Source of the DNA: CAYXVJ01 sp050309435
GTDB lineage: Bacteria; Bacillota; Clostridia; Saccharofermentanales; Fastidiosipilaceae
Direction: 5' to 3'
NCBI GenBank assembly: GCA_050309435.1
Contig: JBNRMJ010000008.1
Coordinates: 1 to 45,608, forward strand
Length of the DNA stretch: 45,608 bases
The position numbers and the translations under genes are program-made. The notes under the pieces are model-generated. The model made no database searches and was not told where the DNA came from. It saw nothing but the letters and a program-made list of their open reading frames with translations. The stretch's first letter is position 1. Each line of letters begins with the position of its first letter. Below, one piece after another: positions 31,474 through 40,597 of the stretch.

Positions 31474-31618
31474 GAAAAGCAAGCGCGTTACGAACGTGTG
31501 TAAGAGGCTTTCCTATCGCTTTCGTTACTGCAAAATATGCTAAAATTGTCTATACTATTAAATAGTCGTGCGTCCCTCCGAGCCGGACCGCAGATCATAA
31601 AGTCAGGAGATTTTTAGA

Positions 31619-31936
31619 ATGAGCACATTAGTTATTACGAAGGACAATTTCCAATCCGAAGTCATGGAATCCGATCAGCCGGTCCTCCTGGACTTCTGGG
31701 CGTCCTGGTGCGGCCCCTGCCGCATGGTTTCGCCTATCGTCGATCAGATTGCCGAAGAGATGGTCGGAACAGCCAAGGTTGGAAAAATCAATGTAGACGA
31801 GCAGCCCGAGCTGGCTTCTCAGTTTGGTGTTATGAGCATTCCCACGCTGGCAGTCGTCAAGGGCGGCGAGGTCGTTAAGAAGGCCGTCGGTGCCCGTCCC
31901 AAGGACGAAATCGTTGCCATGATTGAAGAAGCTTAA
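31619..31936 (+). CDS. trxA: Thioredoxin
   Basis: A 105-residue protein with the redox site WCGPC (FWASWCGPCRMVSP), buried DFW and the cis-proline loop SIPTLAVV. It is a standard cytoplasmic disulfide reductant. AGGAG precedes the ATG; TATACT near 31551 is a plausible -10. It is followed 15 bases later by the open frame of cca, so the two may be cotranscribed. No thioredoxin reductase lies nearby. Confidence 0.95.
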   Translation: MSTLVITKDNFQSEVMESDQPVLLDFWASWCGPCRMVSPIVDQIAEEMVGTAKVGKINVDEQPELASQFGVMSIPTLAVVKGGEVVKKAVGARPKDEIVAMIEEA

Positions 31937-32020
31937 GTCGATACCGTCTATATGAACGATGCATTCAGAAGCTTTTCGCTGTACGACAGTGGAAAGCTTT
32001 TTGCTACTTTGGAGGATATT

Positions 32021-33364
32021 GTGGGATCCGGGAATTACTGCGAATCCATCGACGAACGGGCGATCGGTCTGATCAGACGTTTGGATCAAATCGCCGGTTC
32101 GGGCGAGCCTTCGGCCTGGCTGATCGGTGGTTCGGTTCGCGATATCCTGCTTGGCAGAGCGGTCACGGATTACGATATCTGTACGAGTCTTTTACCCGAA
32201 GAACTAATCACGAATCTTTCTGATTTAAAAGTAATCGAAACGGGTCTGCGGCATGGTACGGTAACGGTCATCGTCGAGGGGCTTTCCTGCGAGGTTACCA
32301 CCTTGCGCGAGGAAGGGGAATACAGTGACAAACGTCATCCCGATCAGGTTCGTTTCGTCCGTGATTTAGAGCTTGATTTGGCACGTCGCGATTTTACGAT
32401 GAATGCGATCGCCTGGCATCCCGACAGCGGTTTCGTCGATCCTTTGGAGGGCATGAAGGATATCGGGGCAGCTCTGATTCGAGCCGTCGGTGATCCTTTT
32501 CGTCGTTTTTCGGAGGATGCCTTACGTATACTTCGGGCAATTCGTTTTTCCGCCGAACTTGATTTTCGCATCGAAGAGGGCACGGCTGTCGCGATGAACG
32601 AGTCTTATGCAGGCTTACAAGAAATTGCCCGTGAACGGATCATCGCAGAATGCCGCCGTACGATGAGCTGCGAGGCTTTCGCGCGTTTATGGCTGGAATG
32701 GCCGCGTATCTGGGAGCAGGTGTTCCCGCAACTGACCAGAGCACTGAGACAGGTTTCTGTCGATCAGGCGGATGATCCGGTGATACAAGCAGCCTACCAT
32801 GACCGTCGCAAACGCCTGATCCGTGGATATGACGCCAGTGCTTCGGAGGTTTCACGTTTCGTTTATTTACTGCGGCCTCTGGCCGGAGAGCCGCTGATCT
32901 GGCAACAGCAAGCCATCCGCCATTTGCGTTTGCCTCGTCAGATGAGCGATCGTATAATCCATATCGCGGCGGCCTTGAGTGACAGGGAGTTTTGGTCAGA
33001 AGACAAGGATCTTTCGCTTTTGGCCCGAAACGGTTTGCGTCGTTGGGACGAACTTTGGCCGGATATTTTATTATTGGCAGGATGCCTGGAAGCAGATGAT
33101 CTCTGGATTCCGGCTCCCGCCGAAGCACGAAAAGTCGAAGCGCTTAAAGCTCTTACGGACCTTGTACTGCGTGAAGGCAAGCCTTATCGGCTGCGGCATT
33201 TAGCCGTTGGAGGCAAGGATCTGATCAGGGCCGGTTTCAAAGCAGGACCCGAACTGGGCGATTGCCTCGAGCATCTGCTGGATCAGGTTATTTCCGATAC
33301 CGTACCGAACGAACGAAGAGCGTTGCTGGCTGAAGCTTCCCGGTATTTTGGCGAGAAGAAGTAA
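32021..33364 (+). CDS. cca: CCA tRNA nucleotidyltransferase (class II)
   Basis: A 447-residue enzyme that adds or repairs the CCA end of tRNAs. The class II nucleotidyltransferase core is complete: GGSVRDILLGR, catalytic DYDICTSL, RRDFTMNAIAWH, and the RNA-binding DPFRRFSEDALRILRAIRFSAELDF. The helical C-terminal part is longer and less conserved. The frame is open back to 31952, but no ribosome binding site precedes that ATG. GGAGG five bases before a GTG at 32021 is strong, and a start there gives an N-terminus of usual length. So 32021 is preferred. Confidence 0.92.
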   Translation: MGSGNYCESIDERAIGLIRRLDQIAGSGEPSAWLIGGSVRDILLGRAVTDYDICTSLLPEELITNLSDLKVIETGLRHGTVTVIVEGLSCEVTTLREEGEYSDKRHPDQVRFVRDLELDLARRDFTMNAIAWHPDSGFVDPLEGMKDIGAALIRAVGDPFRRFSEDALRILRAIRFSAELDFRIEEGTAVAMNESYAGLQEIARERIIAECRRTMSCEAFARLWLEWPRIWEQVFPQLTRALRQVSVDQADDPVIQAAYHDRRKRLIRGYDASASEVSRFVYLLRPLAGEPLIWQQQAIRHLRLPRQMSDRIIHIAAALSDREFWSEDKDLSLLARNGLRRWDELWPDILLLAGCLEADDLWIPAPAEARKVEALKALTDLVLREGKPYRLRHLAVGGKDLIRAGFKAGPELGDCLEHLLDQVISDTVPNERRALLAEASRYFGEKK

Positions 33365-33369
33365 AAATA

Positions 33370-33405
33370 CCCCCGCCATGCGATTTGTGGTCGCGTTGAC
33401 GGGGG
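33370..33405. terminator. Terminator hairpin between cca and the SDR gene
   Basis: CCCCCGCCATGCGA pairs (one bulge) with TCGCGTTGACGGGGG around a 7-base loop, right after the cca stop. On the minus strand it is followed by TATTTTTACTT, so it may also stop leftward transcription from the SDR operon. Confidence 0.8.
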
Positions 33406-33514
33406 CACCCATGGGAGGGTCAATCATCTCCTGAGGAGAAGGATTGTCAGAGTGGCAATGTCAGAAGGACGCTCAGATGATTCCAGGGTAACGCCCTTCC
33501 AAGATTGCTATATA

Positions 33515-33535
33515 GTAAAAATTGCCAAGGCAATT
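33515..33535 (-). terminator. Second terminator of the leftward SDR operon
   Basis: The palindrome AATTGCC/GGCAATT at 33520-33535 is followed on the minus strand by TTTTTAC, about 20 bases after the SDR stop codon. It has a small loop but the classical order of stem then U-run. Confidence 0.7.
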
Positions 33536-33553
33536 CGTACTATCGAAAAGAGA

Positions 33554-34315
33554 TTAGACGGCTGTGTAACCACCGTCGACGGGCAGAGCAACACCGGTCA
33601 CGTAGCTGGCTTCGTCGGAGGCCAGGAAGATGGCTGCTGCATTCAATTCGCCGGCTTTACCGTAGCGGCCCAGGGGAACCGTACGCTTGCAGTAAGCTGC
33701 GAATTCCTCGGTGTTCAGGGTCTCGGAAGTCAGCTCGGTTTCGAAGTAACCGGGGCAGATGGTATTAACCGTGATGTCATAGCGTGCCCATTCGGCAGCC
33801 AGTGCGCGTGTCAGGTTGACGACGCCGCCCTTCGCGGCATGGTAACCGACGGCGGGGGACTCGTTGTTGCCGCACAGACCATACATGGAAGCGATATTGA
33901 TGATACGGCCGTAGTTCTGCTTGATCATTTCTTTACCGAACTCGCGTGCGCAGCGAAAGACACCTGTCAGGTCAACGTCGATGTTGAACTGGAACTCTTC
34001 GTCGGTGGTGTTTTCAGCATTGCTGCACATGGCGGATCCTGCGTTGTTGACGAGGACGTCGACTCGACCATAGTTATCGATCGTTGCTTTAACAGCGGCC
34101 TGCACGGATTCGAGATCCGTGATATCACACTTGAAGCCAATGGCTTTTACGCCGTATTTTTCACTGAGCTCGACTGCATTCCGGACTACGCGCTCTTCGC
34201 GACGGGCCAGAAGAACCAGTGTGGCACCCTGTTTGGCGAAACCGTCAGCCATCTGCAGGCCCAAGCCGCTGGAGGCACCGGTAACGACGACAACACGATC
34301 TTTTAAATTAAACAT
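33554..34315 (-). CDS. Short-chain dehydrogenase/reductase (gluconate 5-dehydrogenase-like)
   Basis: A 253-residue classical SDR: cofactor loop TGASSGLG, DVLVNNAG, catalytic Ser in IINIASMYG, catalytic Y-x-x-x-K in YHAAKGG, and the closing VTGVALPVDGGYTAV. Members closest in pattern act on sugar acids (gluconate 5-dehydrogenase, 2-dehydro-3-deoxygluconate dehydrogenase). AAGGAG precedes the ATG at 34315. It is the last gene of the leftward nfnA-nfnB unit, with a 42-base gap after nfnB, which suggests it draws on NADPH made by NfnAB. The exact substrate is not evident, though hexuronate-pathway chemistry would match uxaC elsewhere in the window. Confidence 0.9.
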   Translation of the reverse strand: MFNLKDRVVVVTGASSGLGLQMADGFAKQGATLVLLARREERVVRNAVELSEKYGVKAIGFKCDITDLESVQAAVKATIDNYGRVDVLVNNAGSAMCSNAENTTDEEFQFNIDVDLTGVFRCAREFGKEMIKQNYGRIINIASMYGLCGNNESPAVGYHAAKGGVVNLTRALAAEWARYDITVNTICPGYFETELTSETLNTEEFAAYCKRTVPLGRYGKAGELNAAAIFLASDEASYVTGVALPVDGGYTAV

Positions 34316-34357
34316 TTCTAAACTCCTTAATTAATAGTAACAACTTTATCTTGCGCT

Positions 34358-35761
34358 TTACGCGTCATGCTTGCTGCGGATGTACTCGTCCATAGCAGCT
34401 GCGGCGGTCTTACCGGCACCCATGGCCAGAATAACCGTGGCGGCACCCGTAACGGCGTCACCGCCGGCGAAGACTCCTTCGCGGCTGGTCTGACCGTTGT
34501 CCTTGGCCACGATGCAACCCCATTTATTGGTTTCCAGGTTTTCCGTGGTCTGCTTGAGCAGAGGGTTGGGTGATGTACCGACGGATACGATGACCGTATC
34601 GACGGGAAGAACGAAGTTCGTACCGCTCTTGGCAACGGGACGACGACGGCCGGAAGCATCCGGTTCGCCGAGTTCCATCTGGATCAGTTCAATGCCGGTA
34701 ACCTGACCTTTCTCGTCACCGAGGATTTTAGTCGGGTTATGCAGATTTTTGAAAATGATCTGTTCTTCCTGAGCGTGATGAACTTCTTCCAGACGGGCAG
34801 GCATTTCATCGAAGGAACGACGATAAACGATATACACATCTTCGGCACCCAGACGCTTGGCTGTACGAGCGGCGTCCATGGCCACGTTACCACCGCCGAT
34901 GACGGCTACCGATTTAGACTTGCGGATCGGTGTGTCATATTCGTTGTCATAAGCCTTCATCAGATTGGCACGGGTCAGGTACTCGTTAGCGGAGTAGACA
35001 CCGATGAGGTCTTCGCCCTCGATACCGAGGAAGGAGGGCAGACCGGCGCCCGATCCGATGAAGACTGCCTCGAAGCCCATATCATCGATCAGCTCGTCGA
35101 TAGAGAGAATGCGACCGATAACCATGTTGGTCTGGAGTTTGACACCCATCGCGCGAAGGTTGTCGATTTCGTCTTTAACGATGGCCTTGGGCAGACGGAA
35201 TTCGGGAATACCGTAAACGAGAACGCCGCCGCCGGTGTGGAAAGCTTCGAAAATGGTTACGTCGTAACCCAATTTGGCCAGGTCGGCCGCACAGCTGAGG
35301 CCTGCGGGACCAGAACCGATGATCGCAACTTTACGACCGTTGTTCTCGATCTTGCCGGGGCGCTCGGTGACATGCTCGCGATGCCAGTCGGCGACGAAGC
35401 GCTCGAGACGGCCGATCGCGACGGGCTCGCCCTTCTTACCGCGGACACAAAGCGATTCGCACTGCGTTTCCTGGGGACATACGCGTCCGCAGACGGCCGG
35501 GAGGCTGTTGGTTTCCTGAATTTTCTGGAAAGCCTCTTCGTACTTGCGTTCGCTGACCAATTGGATGAATTCGGGAATATATACGTTAACGGGACAGCCG
35601 CTTACACAGGGCTTGTGCTTGCACTGCAAACATCTGGCAGCTTCCTCGAGGGCCATTTCTTCGGTGTAACCCGTAGCTACTTCCGAGAAATTCGAGTTGC
35701 GTACCAGCGGATCCTGTTCGGGCATAGGTACTTTAACCAAACTTGTATTAATCTTAGCCAT
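34358..35761 (-). CDS. nfnB: NADH-dependent ferredoxin:NADP oxidoreductase large subunit (NfnB; glutamate synthase small-subunit-like)
   Basis: A 467-residue flavoprotein. The N-terminal Fe-S domain has cysteines in EAARCLQCKHKPCVSGCPV and VCPQETQCESLC (two [4Fe-4S] clusters). FAD-binding VAIIGSGPAGLSCAADLAKLG and NAD(P)-binding VAVIGGGNVAMDAARTAKRLG follow, with the closing GVFAGGDAVTGAATVI. Such proteins are often annotated as glutamate synthase small subunit. Directly beside a gene for the FAD/[2Fe-2S] partner, it is instead NfnB of the electron-bifurcating complex (NADH + 2 reduced Fd + 2 NADP+ to 2 NADPH). GAGGTAAAT precedes the ATG, which starts two bases after the upstream gene ends. 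Confidence 0.88.
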   Translation of the reverse strand: MAKINTSLVKVPMPEQDPLVRNSNFSEVATGYTEEMALEEAARCLQCKHKPCVSGCPVNVYIPEFIQLVSERKYEEAFQKIQETNSLPAVCGRVCPQETQCESLCVRGKKGEPVAIGRLERFVADWHREHVTERPGKIENNGRKVAIIGSGPAGLSCAADLAKLGYDVTIFEAFHTGGGVLVYGIPEFRLPKAIVKDEIDNLRAMGVKLQTNMVIGRILSIDELIDDMGFEAVFIGSGAGLPSFLGIEGEDLIGVYSANEYLTRANLMKAYDNEYDTPIRKSKSVAVIGGGNVAMDAARTAKRLGAEDVYIVYRRSFDEMPARLEEVHHAQEEQIIFKNLHNPTKILGDEKGQVTGIELIQMELGEPDASGRRRPVAKSGTNFVLPVDTVIVSVGTSPNPLLKQTTENLETNKWGCIVAKDNGQTSREGVFAGGDAVTGAATVILAMGAGKTAAAAMDEYIRSKHDA

Positions 35762-35763
35762 AT

Positions 35764-36612
35764 TTACCTCGCTGCTCTAGTCGGACGACCGATACGACAT
35801 GCCTCTTCGTAATCTTCGGCTTCTTCGGTCTTATAGGATGCGTTACGGAGCATCAGCTCGTCGAAATCAACTTCATGACCGTCAAACTCGGGACCGTCGA
35901 CACAGGCAAACTGTGTCTGACCGGCGATCTTGACGCGGCAGCCGCCGCACATGCCTGTTCCGTCGATCATGATGGGGTTGAGGCTGACTTTCGTCTCGAT
36001 GCCGTATTCTTTCGTCAGCGACGAGACAAACTTCATCATGGGAACCGGACCGATGGCGATGACCAGATCGTACTGATTGCCTTCTTCGATCAATTCCTTC
36101 AATTTATTGGTGACAAAGCCCTTATAACCATAAGAACCGTCATCCGTGGTGATATAAACGTTATCGGCCACGGCTTTCATCTCTTCTTCGAGAATGACGA
36201 TGTCCTTGCTTCTGAAACCGGCAATGACATCAACCTTGGTGCCTTCGTTAAAGAGAGCTTTCGCCGACGGATAAGCAATCGCGCAACCGACGCCTCCGCC
36301 GATCACGCAGGCACGTTTATAACCTGTCAAATCGGATGGCTTGCCCAAAGGACCGACGAAGTCGAGAATGCTCTCGCCCGGTTCTTTTTCTGCCAAAAGC
36401 ATAGTTGCTTTACCTACCGCCTGGAAAATGATGGTTACCGAACCTGTTTCCGCATCCGTGTCTGCAATGGTCAGCGGTACACGTTCGCCATGCTCGTCTA
36501 CGCGAAAGATAATAAATTGGCCCGCTTTCGCCTTTTTGGCGATAAGGGGAGCTTCAATTTCCATCATCGTGACAAGATCATTTAGCTTGCGTTTCGATAA
36601 AATCAAAAACAT
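35764..36612 (-). CDS. nfnA: NfnA subunit (FAD/[2Fe-2S] sulfide dehydrogenase-like)
   Basis: A 282-residue member of the dihydroorotate dehydrogenase electron-transfer (PyrK)-like family. FAD binding includes RVPLTIADTD and IIFQAVGKAT; NAD binding is at VIGGGVGCAIAYP. The C-terminal cluster loop DGTGMCGGCRVKI...FACVDGPEFDGHEVDFDEL carries the [2Fe-2S] cysteines. In NfnAB this subunit holds the FAD that takes NADH electrons and the 2Fe-2S cluster. AAAGGAG precedes the ATG at 36612. It leads the operon nfnA-nfnB-SDR. With korAB nearby, it balances ferredoxin, NADH and NADPH in a fermentative cell. Confidence 0.9.
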   Translation of the reverse strand: MFLILSKRKLNDLVTMMEIEAPLIAKKAKAGQFIIFRVDEHGERVPLTIADTDAETGSVTIIFQAVGKATMLLAEKEPGESILDFVGPLGKPSDLTGYKRACVIGGGVGCAIAYPSAKALFNEGTKVDVIAGFRSKDIVILEEEMKAVADNVYITTDDGSYGYKGFVTNKLKELIEEGNQYDLVIAIGPVPMMKFVSSLTKEYGIETKVSLNPIMIDGTGMCGGCRVKIAGQTQFACVDGPEFDGHEVDFDELMLRNASYKTEEAEDYEEACRIGRPTRAAR

Positions 36613-36926
36613 AATTGATCTCCTTTACTTTCTCCCATGATAAACCCTCACTCACAAGTAATTTAACGACTTAAATTAATCGTTCAATAAAGGTCAAATA
36701 AATAGTAACATATAATGTTCATTTTGGTACGAAATAAAGTGGATAAATAAGCGAGACAGTTTATCTCATAATATGTGCAAAAGCCAAGAAATTTTACCTG
36801 CTGTTTATATCGGGATTGATCACCTGCCTCTTTTTAGTCTTGAAATTTCAAGCGGATGCATCGATCGATTGTCGCCTGTGATAAGATGGTAGGGTTAATT
36901 TTATTATGAACTGTTGAGGTCATCAA
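36613..36926. promoter_or_regulatory. AT-rich intergenic region between nfnA and uppP
   Basis: 314 bases between divergent operons, without a gene. A perfect 14-bp palindrome, CTTGAAATTTCAAG, lies at 36839-36852, and another dyad, ATCGATCGAT, at about 36860. These are candidate operators or a promoter boundary. Promoters for both directions must lie here, but none matches the consensus well. Confidence 0.4.
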
Positions 36927-37778
36927 ATGGATTTACTCTTTATATTCAAGAATATCATTATGGCGATCGTAGAAGGAATCACGGAATTTCTGCCCGTCTC
37001 TTCGACCGGTCATCTGATCATTACCCAATCCGTTCTCGGCTTGCCCGCCGACGAATTCAACAAGATGTATTCGGTTGTTGTTCAGCTGGCGGCGATTCTG
37101 GCTGTCTTAATCTTATTCTGGCCCCGGATCTGGACGAAGCTGTCGTTATTTTTCCGCGGTGAGAAGGAAGGAAGACACTTTATGTTTGTCTGGGTGCTCG
37201 GCTGTATTCCGGCCGTGGTGCTCGGCTTTGCCTATGAGATGCTCGACTTGGACAGCATCTTGTTTACGGTGCCTGTCGTAGCCGCGGCTCTGCTGGTCGG
37301 TGCCTTCCTGATGCTTTTCCTCGAGCGCCGCTACGATAGTCAGCTTCAGACACGGCCTGTTACCGAAACGATGGATGATATGAGCTGGAAACAGGCTCTT
37401 GTCGTAGGTTTCGCTCAATGTGCCGCGCTCTGGCCCGGTTTCTCCAGATCCGCGTCCACGATCATGGGCGGCTGGCTGGCCGGCTTCTCCACACCTTTGG
37501 CCGCGGACTATTCTTTCTTCCTGGCGATTCCGATTATGTTCGGTGCTTCGGGTGTGAAGCTGTTTCGCTTCTCTTTTACCGATATTAGCAACGAGCAGCT
37601 CTGGTCCTTGATTCTCGGCTTTATCGTAGCTTTCGTCGTTGCCTTACTGGTCGTGAAGGCCTTCATCGCTTTCCTGCATCGCCGTAAACTGCGTGTGTTT
37701 GCCTGGTATCGCATCGTTCTGGCTGTTTTGCTGCTGATTTTGATGCTCGGCGGTGTCCTCGGAGAGGTCACGGCTTAA
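36927..37778 (+). CDS. uppP: Undecaprenyl-diphosphatase (bacitracin resistance family)
   Basis: A 283-residue multi-pass membrane enzyme (about eight helices) that recycles the undecaprenyl-pyrophosphate carrier for peptidoglycan and other wall polymers. Both active-site regions are present: EGITEFLPVSSTGHLI near the N-terminus and GFSRSASTIMGG near residue 170. Family length is normal. GAGGTCATCAA precedes the ATG. It is a single-gene unit; korA starts 165 bases downstream after its own promoter region. Confidence 0.96.
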   Translation: MDLLFIFKNIIMAIVEGITEFLPVSSTGHLIITQSVLGLPADEFNKMYSVVVQLAAILAVLILFWPRIWTKLSLFFRGEKEGRHFMFVWVLGCIPAVVLGFAYEMLDLDSILFTVPVVAAALLVGAFLMLFLERRYDSQLQTRPVTETMDDMSWKQALVVGFAQCAALWPGFSRSASTIMGGWLAGFSTPLAADYSFFLAIPIMFGASGVKLFRFSFTDISNEQLWSLILGFIVAFVVALLVVKAFIAFLHRRKLRVFAWYRIVLAVLLLILMLGGVLGEVTA

Positions 37779-37943
37779 GATACATTTGAATCAATTTTCC
37801 TTTTTATGCTTATAGCGCTGCCTCTGATTAACATAATGAGTCACGTTCTGCTAAAATATGAGTAGTGTTTCGACGATTGGCGATATGCTCTTGTTTTGGA
37901 TGAAGCAATCGCTCATCACTCATAAGAAAAGGAGAGCTGACCT

Positions 37944-39659
37944 ATGTATAACCTCTTGATTGGCGGAGCGGCCGGACAAGGTGTTGACACGACCGGCGGT
38001 ATTCTGGAGCGCTTGTTGAAGCATGCCGGATACAACGTTTTCAGCACGAAAGATGTCATGTCGCGGGTACGCGGGGGACATAACTTCACTTTGATTCGTT
38101 TCGGTGCCGAAGCGGTCACGGCCCATGACTGGCAGGTCGACGGCATCATAGCGCTCAACGATGAGACGGTGGAGACGCATCTCGGGCGACTTCGACCCGG
38201 CGGTTTTATTCTGGGCGACGAAGCTTTAAAATCGGAGCATCCGCAACTCATCAAACTGAATATGTTAGAAAAAGCAAAAGAGCTTGGAAATCCTCGTGTG
38301 GCCTCCTCGGTGGCCGTCGGTGCGTTTCTCAAGCTCTTTAATATTCAGACGGATGCGGCACAGGCGATTTTCGAGCGCGAGCTCAGACCTCAATATGTCG
38401 ATATCAATATGGAGGCTGCCCGCTACGGCTATAGTCTGGTCGAAGCCCGCTTCGAACAGAAGAGCGGCGACTGGCAAGATGCCCTGCTGGTCAACGGAAA
38501 TCAGATGCTGGCGCTGGGCGCGGTTGCGGCGGGATTGAAATTCTACACCGCTTATCCGATGTCGCCGGCCACGGGCATAATGGAGTATCTGGCTAGAACG
38601 GCTTCGGATACAGGTGTTCTGGTCGAGCAGGCCGAGGACGAAATCGCGGCCATCAATGCGGCCATCGGCGCAAGCTTCGCGGGTGCCAGGGCGATGACAG
38701 GCAGCTCGGGCGGCGGCATGGCCTTGATGTCGGAAGCCATGGGCATGGCGGGCTTGAGCGAGGTTCCCGTGGTGGTCGCCGATATTATGAGAGTCGGTCC
38801 GGTCACCGGCTTGCCGACCCGAACGGAACAGGCGGATCTCAAATTTGCCGTGAATATTTCGGCCGGTGATTTCCCGAAAGCGGTGCTGGCTGTTCGGAGT
38901 CACGAGGATGCGTTCTATCAGGCGATGCGAGCCTTTGATATTGCGGAGCGTTATCAGCTGCCGGTTGTTTTACTAAGCGATCAGTATCTGGCCGACGGCG
39001 CGGCAACCGTAAGGATGCCGGATCCCGCCCGCTACACGGTTGCGCCTGTAGGCGCAGGAGAGCTGGAAATCGAAGCGGCAATCAGCGTTCACGGATCTTA
39101 TAAACGTTATCAGGATACGGCTTCGGGCGTGTCTCCGCGCCTTATCCCCGGATCGAAACTGGGTTTCGCGGTTGTCGATACCGACGAACATACCGAAGAA
39201 GGTCAGATCACGGAGTCGGCTGAAGAGCGTGTTAAACAAGTCAACAAGCGCAGCCGGAAGATGGAGATGCTGGCCAAAGAGGTACAGGAGCCTTGGTATA
39301 TCGGTGACGAAGATGCCGCGATTTTGCTTTTGGTCTGGGGCTCGCTATACGGACCCGTGGCAGAAGCAATCGAGCTTTGTAAAGCTTCCGGCGTCAGTGT
39401 CGGAGCCCTGGTGTTCGGCGACTTGTGGCCTTTACCCCGAAAAGAGCTGGATAAACGGATACCTGCCGCGAAGATAGTCATTAACGTCGAACAAAACGAA
39501 AGCGGCCAGCTGGCCGGCTTGATTCGCGAGTACACGGGCTATGAAGTCAATTCGTCGATTCTGAAGTATGACGGCCGGCAGATCAGTCCGGCGGAGATAG
39601 TCGATCGCCTCGCTTCCGAGCTGGAAGCGCTTGCCGAAGGAGGTAAGGAAGATGCTTGA
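37944..39659 (+). CDS. korA: 2-oxoacid:ferredoxin oxidoreductase, fused gamma-alpha subunit
   Basis: A 571-residue protein joining the gamma domain (about 1-185: GGAAGQGVDTTGGIL, SRVRGGHNFTLIRF) and the alpha pyrimidine-binding domain (about 195-420: YPMSPATGIMEYLA, QAEDEIAAINAAIGASFAGARAMTGSSGGGMALM), then a C-terminal beta-sheet domain. It pairs with korB to oxidise 2-oxoacids such as 2-oxoglutarate or pyruvate with CoA, making acyl-CoA, CO2 and reduced ferredoxin. AGGAG lies ten bases before the ATG. There is no delta ferredoxin subunit here, so a separate ferredoxin must take the electrons. Confidence 0.93.
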   Translation: MYNLLIGGAAGQGVDTTGGILERLLKHAGYNVFSTKDVMSRVRGGHNFTLIRFGAEAVTAHDWQVDGIIALNDETVETHLGRLRPGGFILGDEALKSEHPQLIKLNMLEKAKELGNPRVASSVAVGAFLKLFNIQTDAAQAIFERELRPQYVDINMEAARYGYSLVEARFEQKSGDWQDALLVNGNQMLALGAVAAGLKFYTAYPMSPATGIMEYLARTASDTGVLVEQAEDEIAAINAAIGASFAGARAMTGSSGGGMALMSEAMGMAGLSEVPVVVADIMRVGPVTGLPTRTEQADLKFAVNISAGDFPKAVLAVRSHEDAFYQAMRAFDIAERYQLPVVLLSDQYLADGAATVRMPDPARYTVAPVGAGELEIEAAISVHGSYKRYQDTASGVSPRLIPGSKLGFAVVDTDEHTEEGQITESAEERVKQVNKRSRKMEMLAKEVQEPWYIGDEDAAILLLVWGSLYGPVAEAIELCKASGVSVGALVFGDLWPLPRKELDKRIPAAKIVINVEQNESGQLAGLIREYTGYEVNSSILKYDGRQISPAEIVDRLASELEALAEGGKEDA

Positions 39660-40515
39660 TTACGAGATTGCGAAATTCGAGAAACGGGAGACCGCCTGGT
39701 GCCCGGGTTGCGGAAACTTTTCTATTTTACAGGCGTTGCAGCAGGCACTGACGGAGCTTGAACTGGATCCTCATGATGTTGTTCTGGCAGCCGGTATCGG
39801 ACAGGCGGCCAAGACCCCGCAGTATTTAACTGCCAATCAGTTCTGCGGTCTGCACGGACGTGCGCTTCCTGCCGCACAAGCCATTAAGATTGCCAACGAC
39901 CGCTTGAAAGTCATCGTGAACAGCGGCGACGGCGATCTCTACGGCGAGGGAGGCAACCACTTCCTGCATGCGATTCGCCGGAACGTGGATATTTGTCAGT
40001 TTACACACGACAATCAGGTCTATGGTCTAACCAAGGGTCAGGCGTCGCCCACCACGCTGGAAGGCATGGTGACCGGCGTTCAGACGGAAGGCAGTAAGAA
40101 CCGTGCTCTCAATCCCGTTGTTCTGGCGCTGGCCGCCGGCGCGGGTTTCGTGGCCCGTTCGTTTAGCGGCGATATTCCTCATCTGAAAGAGATGATGAAG
40201 GCTGCCATTAATTACCGGGGTTATGCGCTTGTAGATATCATGCAGCCTTGTATCACTTTCAATAAGCTCAATACCTTTGCCTGGTATAAGGAACGTGCTT
40301 ATCATATTGGCGACGACCACGATCCGACGGATCTGGCCGCAGCCATCAGACGGGCGGAGGAGTATGGTGACAAGATACCGATCGGTATCCTTTATCGCCG
40401 CGATGGGGAAGCGAGTTTCCATGAGAAACGATCTGTTCTGAAAACAGGTGAAAGTCTGGGAAGCAGGGAACATGATCCGCAGATCGTTCGCCCTCTGCTG
40501 GAAAGTTTCATCTAA
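39652..40515 (+). CDS. korB: 2-oxoacid:ferredoxin oxidoreductase beta subunit
   Basis: A 287-residue thiamine-diphosphate-binding subunit: cluster and TPP region TAWCPGCGNFSILQALQ, GIGQAAKTPQY, NSGDGDLYGEGGNHF (GDGD with Mg/TPP site), DNQVYGLTKGQASPTT. Strong GGAGG precedes the ATG at 39652, which overlaps the korA stop by eight bases, showing coupled translation. The substrate preference between 2-oxoglutarate and other 2-oxoacids cannot be settled, so the kor names describe family only. Confidence 0.93.
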   Translation: MLDYEIAKFEKRETAWCPGCGNFSILQALQQALTELELDPHDVVLAAGIGQAAKTPQYLTANQFCGLHGRALPAAQAIKIANDRLKVIVNSGDGDLYGEGGNHFLHAIRRNVDICQFTHDNQVYGLTKGQASPTTLEGMVTGVQTEGSKNRALNPVVLALAAGAGFVARSFSGDIPHLKEMMKAAINYRGYALVDIMQPCITFNKLNTFAWYKERAYHIGDDHDPTDLAAAIRRAEEYGDKIPIGILYRRDGEASFHEKRSVLKTGESLGSREHDPQIVRPLLESFI

Positions 40516-40525
40516 TGTTTCGTAA

Positions 40526-40559
40526 GATGACCGCAGTGCCAAGAGACATTGCGGTCATC
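40526..40559 (+). terminator. Hairpin after korB
   Basis: A perfect 10-bp stem, GATGACCGCA / TGCGGTCATC, with a 14-base loop, ten bases after the korB stop. There is no good T-run, so it may be an mRNA 3' stabiliser rather than a terminator. Confidence 0.5.
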
Positions 40560-40597
40560 CGTTCCTGAAGCAAACACATGAGATACAGGAGGTTCAT

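Noticed and set aside
33452..34306. Long open frame (284 codons) on the + strand opposite the SDR gene
   Set aside because: It is fully antisense to a gene with complete SDR motifs and has no own ribosome binding site or motifs. It arises from codon bias of the true gene.
34358..35761. Assignment as glutamate synthase small subunit (gltD)
   Set aside because: No large glutamate synthase gene is adjacent, while the nfnA-type partner starts the operon, so the Nfn reading fits better.
34739..35812. 357-codon open frame on the + strand opposite nfnB
   Set aside because: Antisense shadow of nfnB; the minus frame carries the Fe-S and both nucleotide-binding motifs.
35875..36585. 236-codon frame on the + strand opposite nfnA
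   Set aside because: Shadow of the FAD/[2Fe-2S] subunit; no independent signals.
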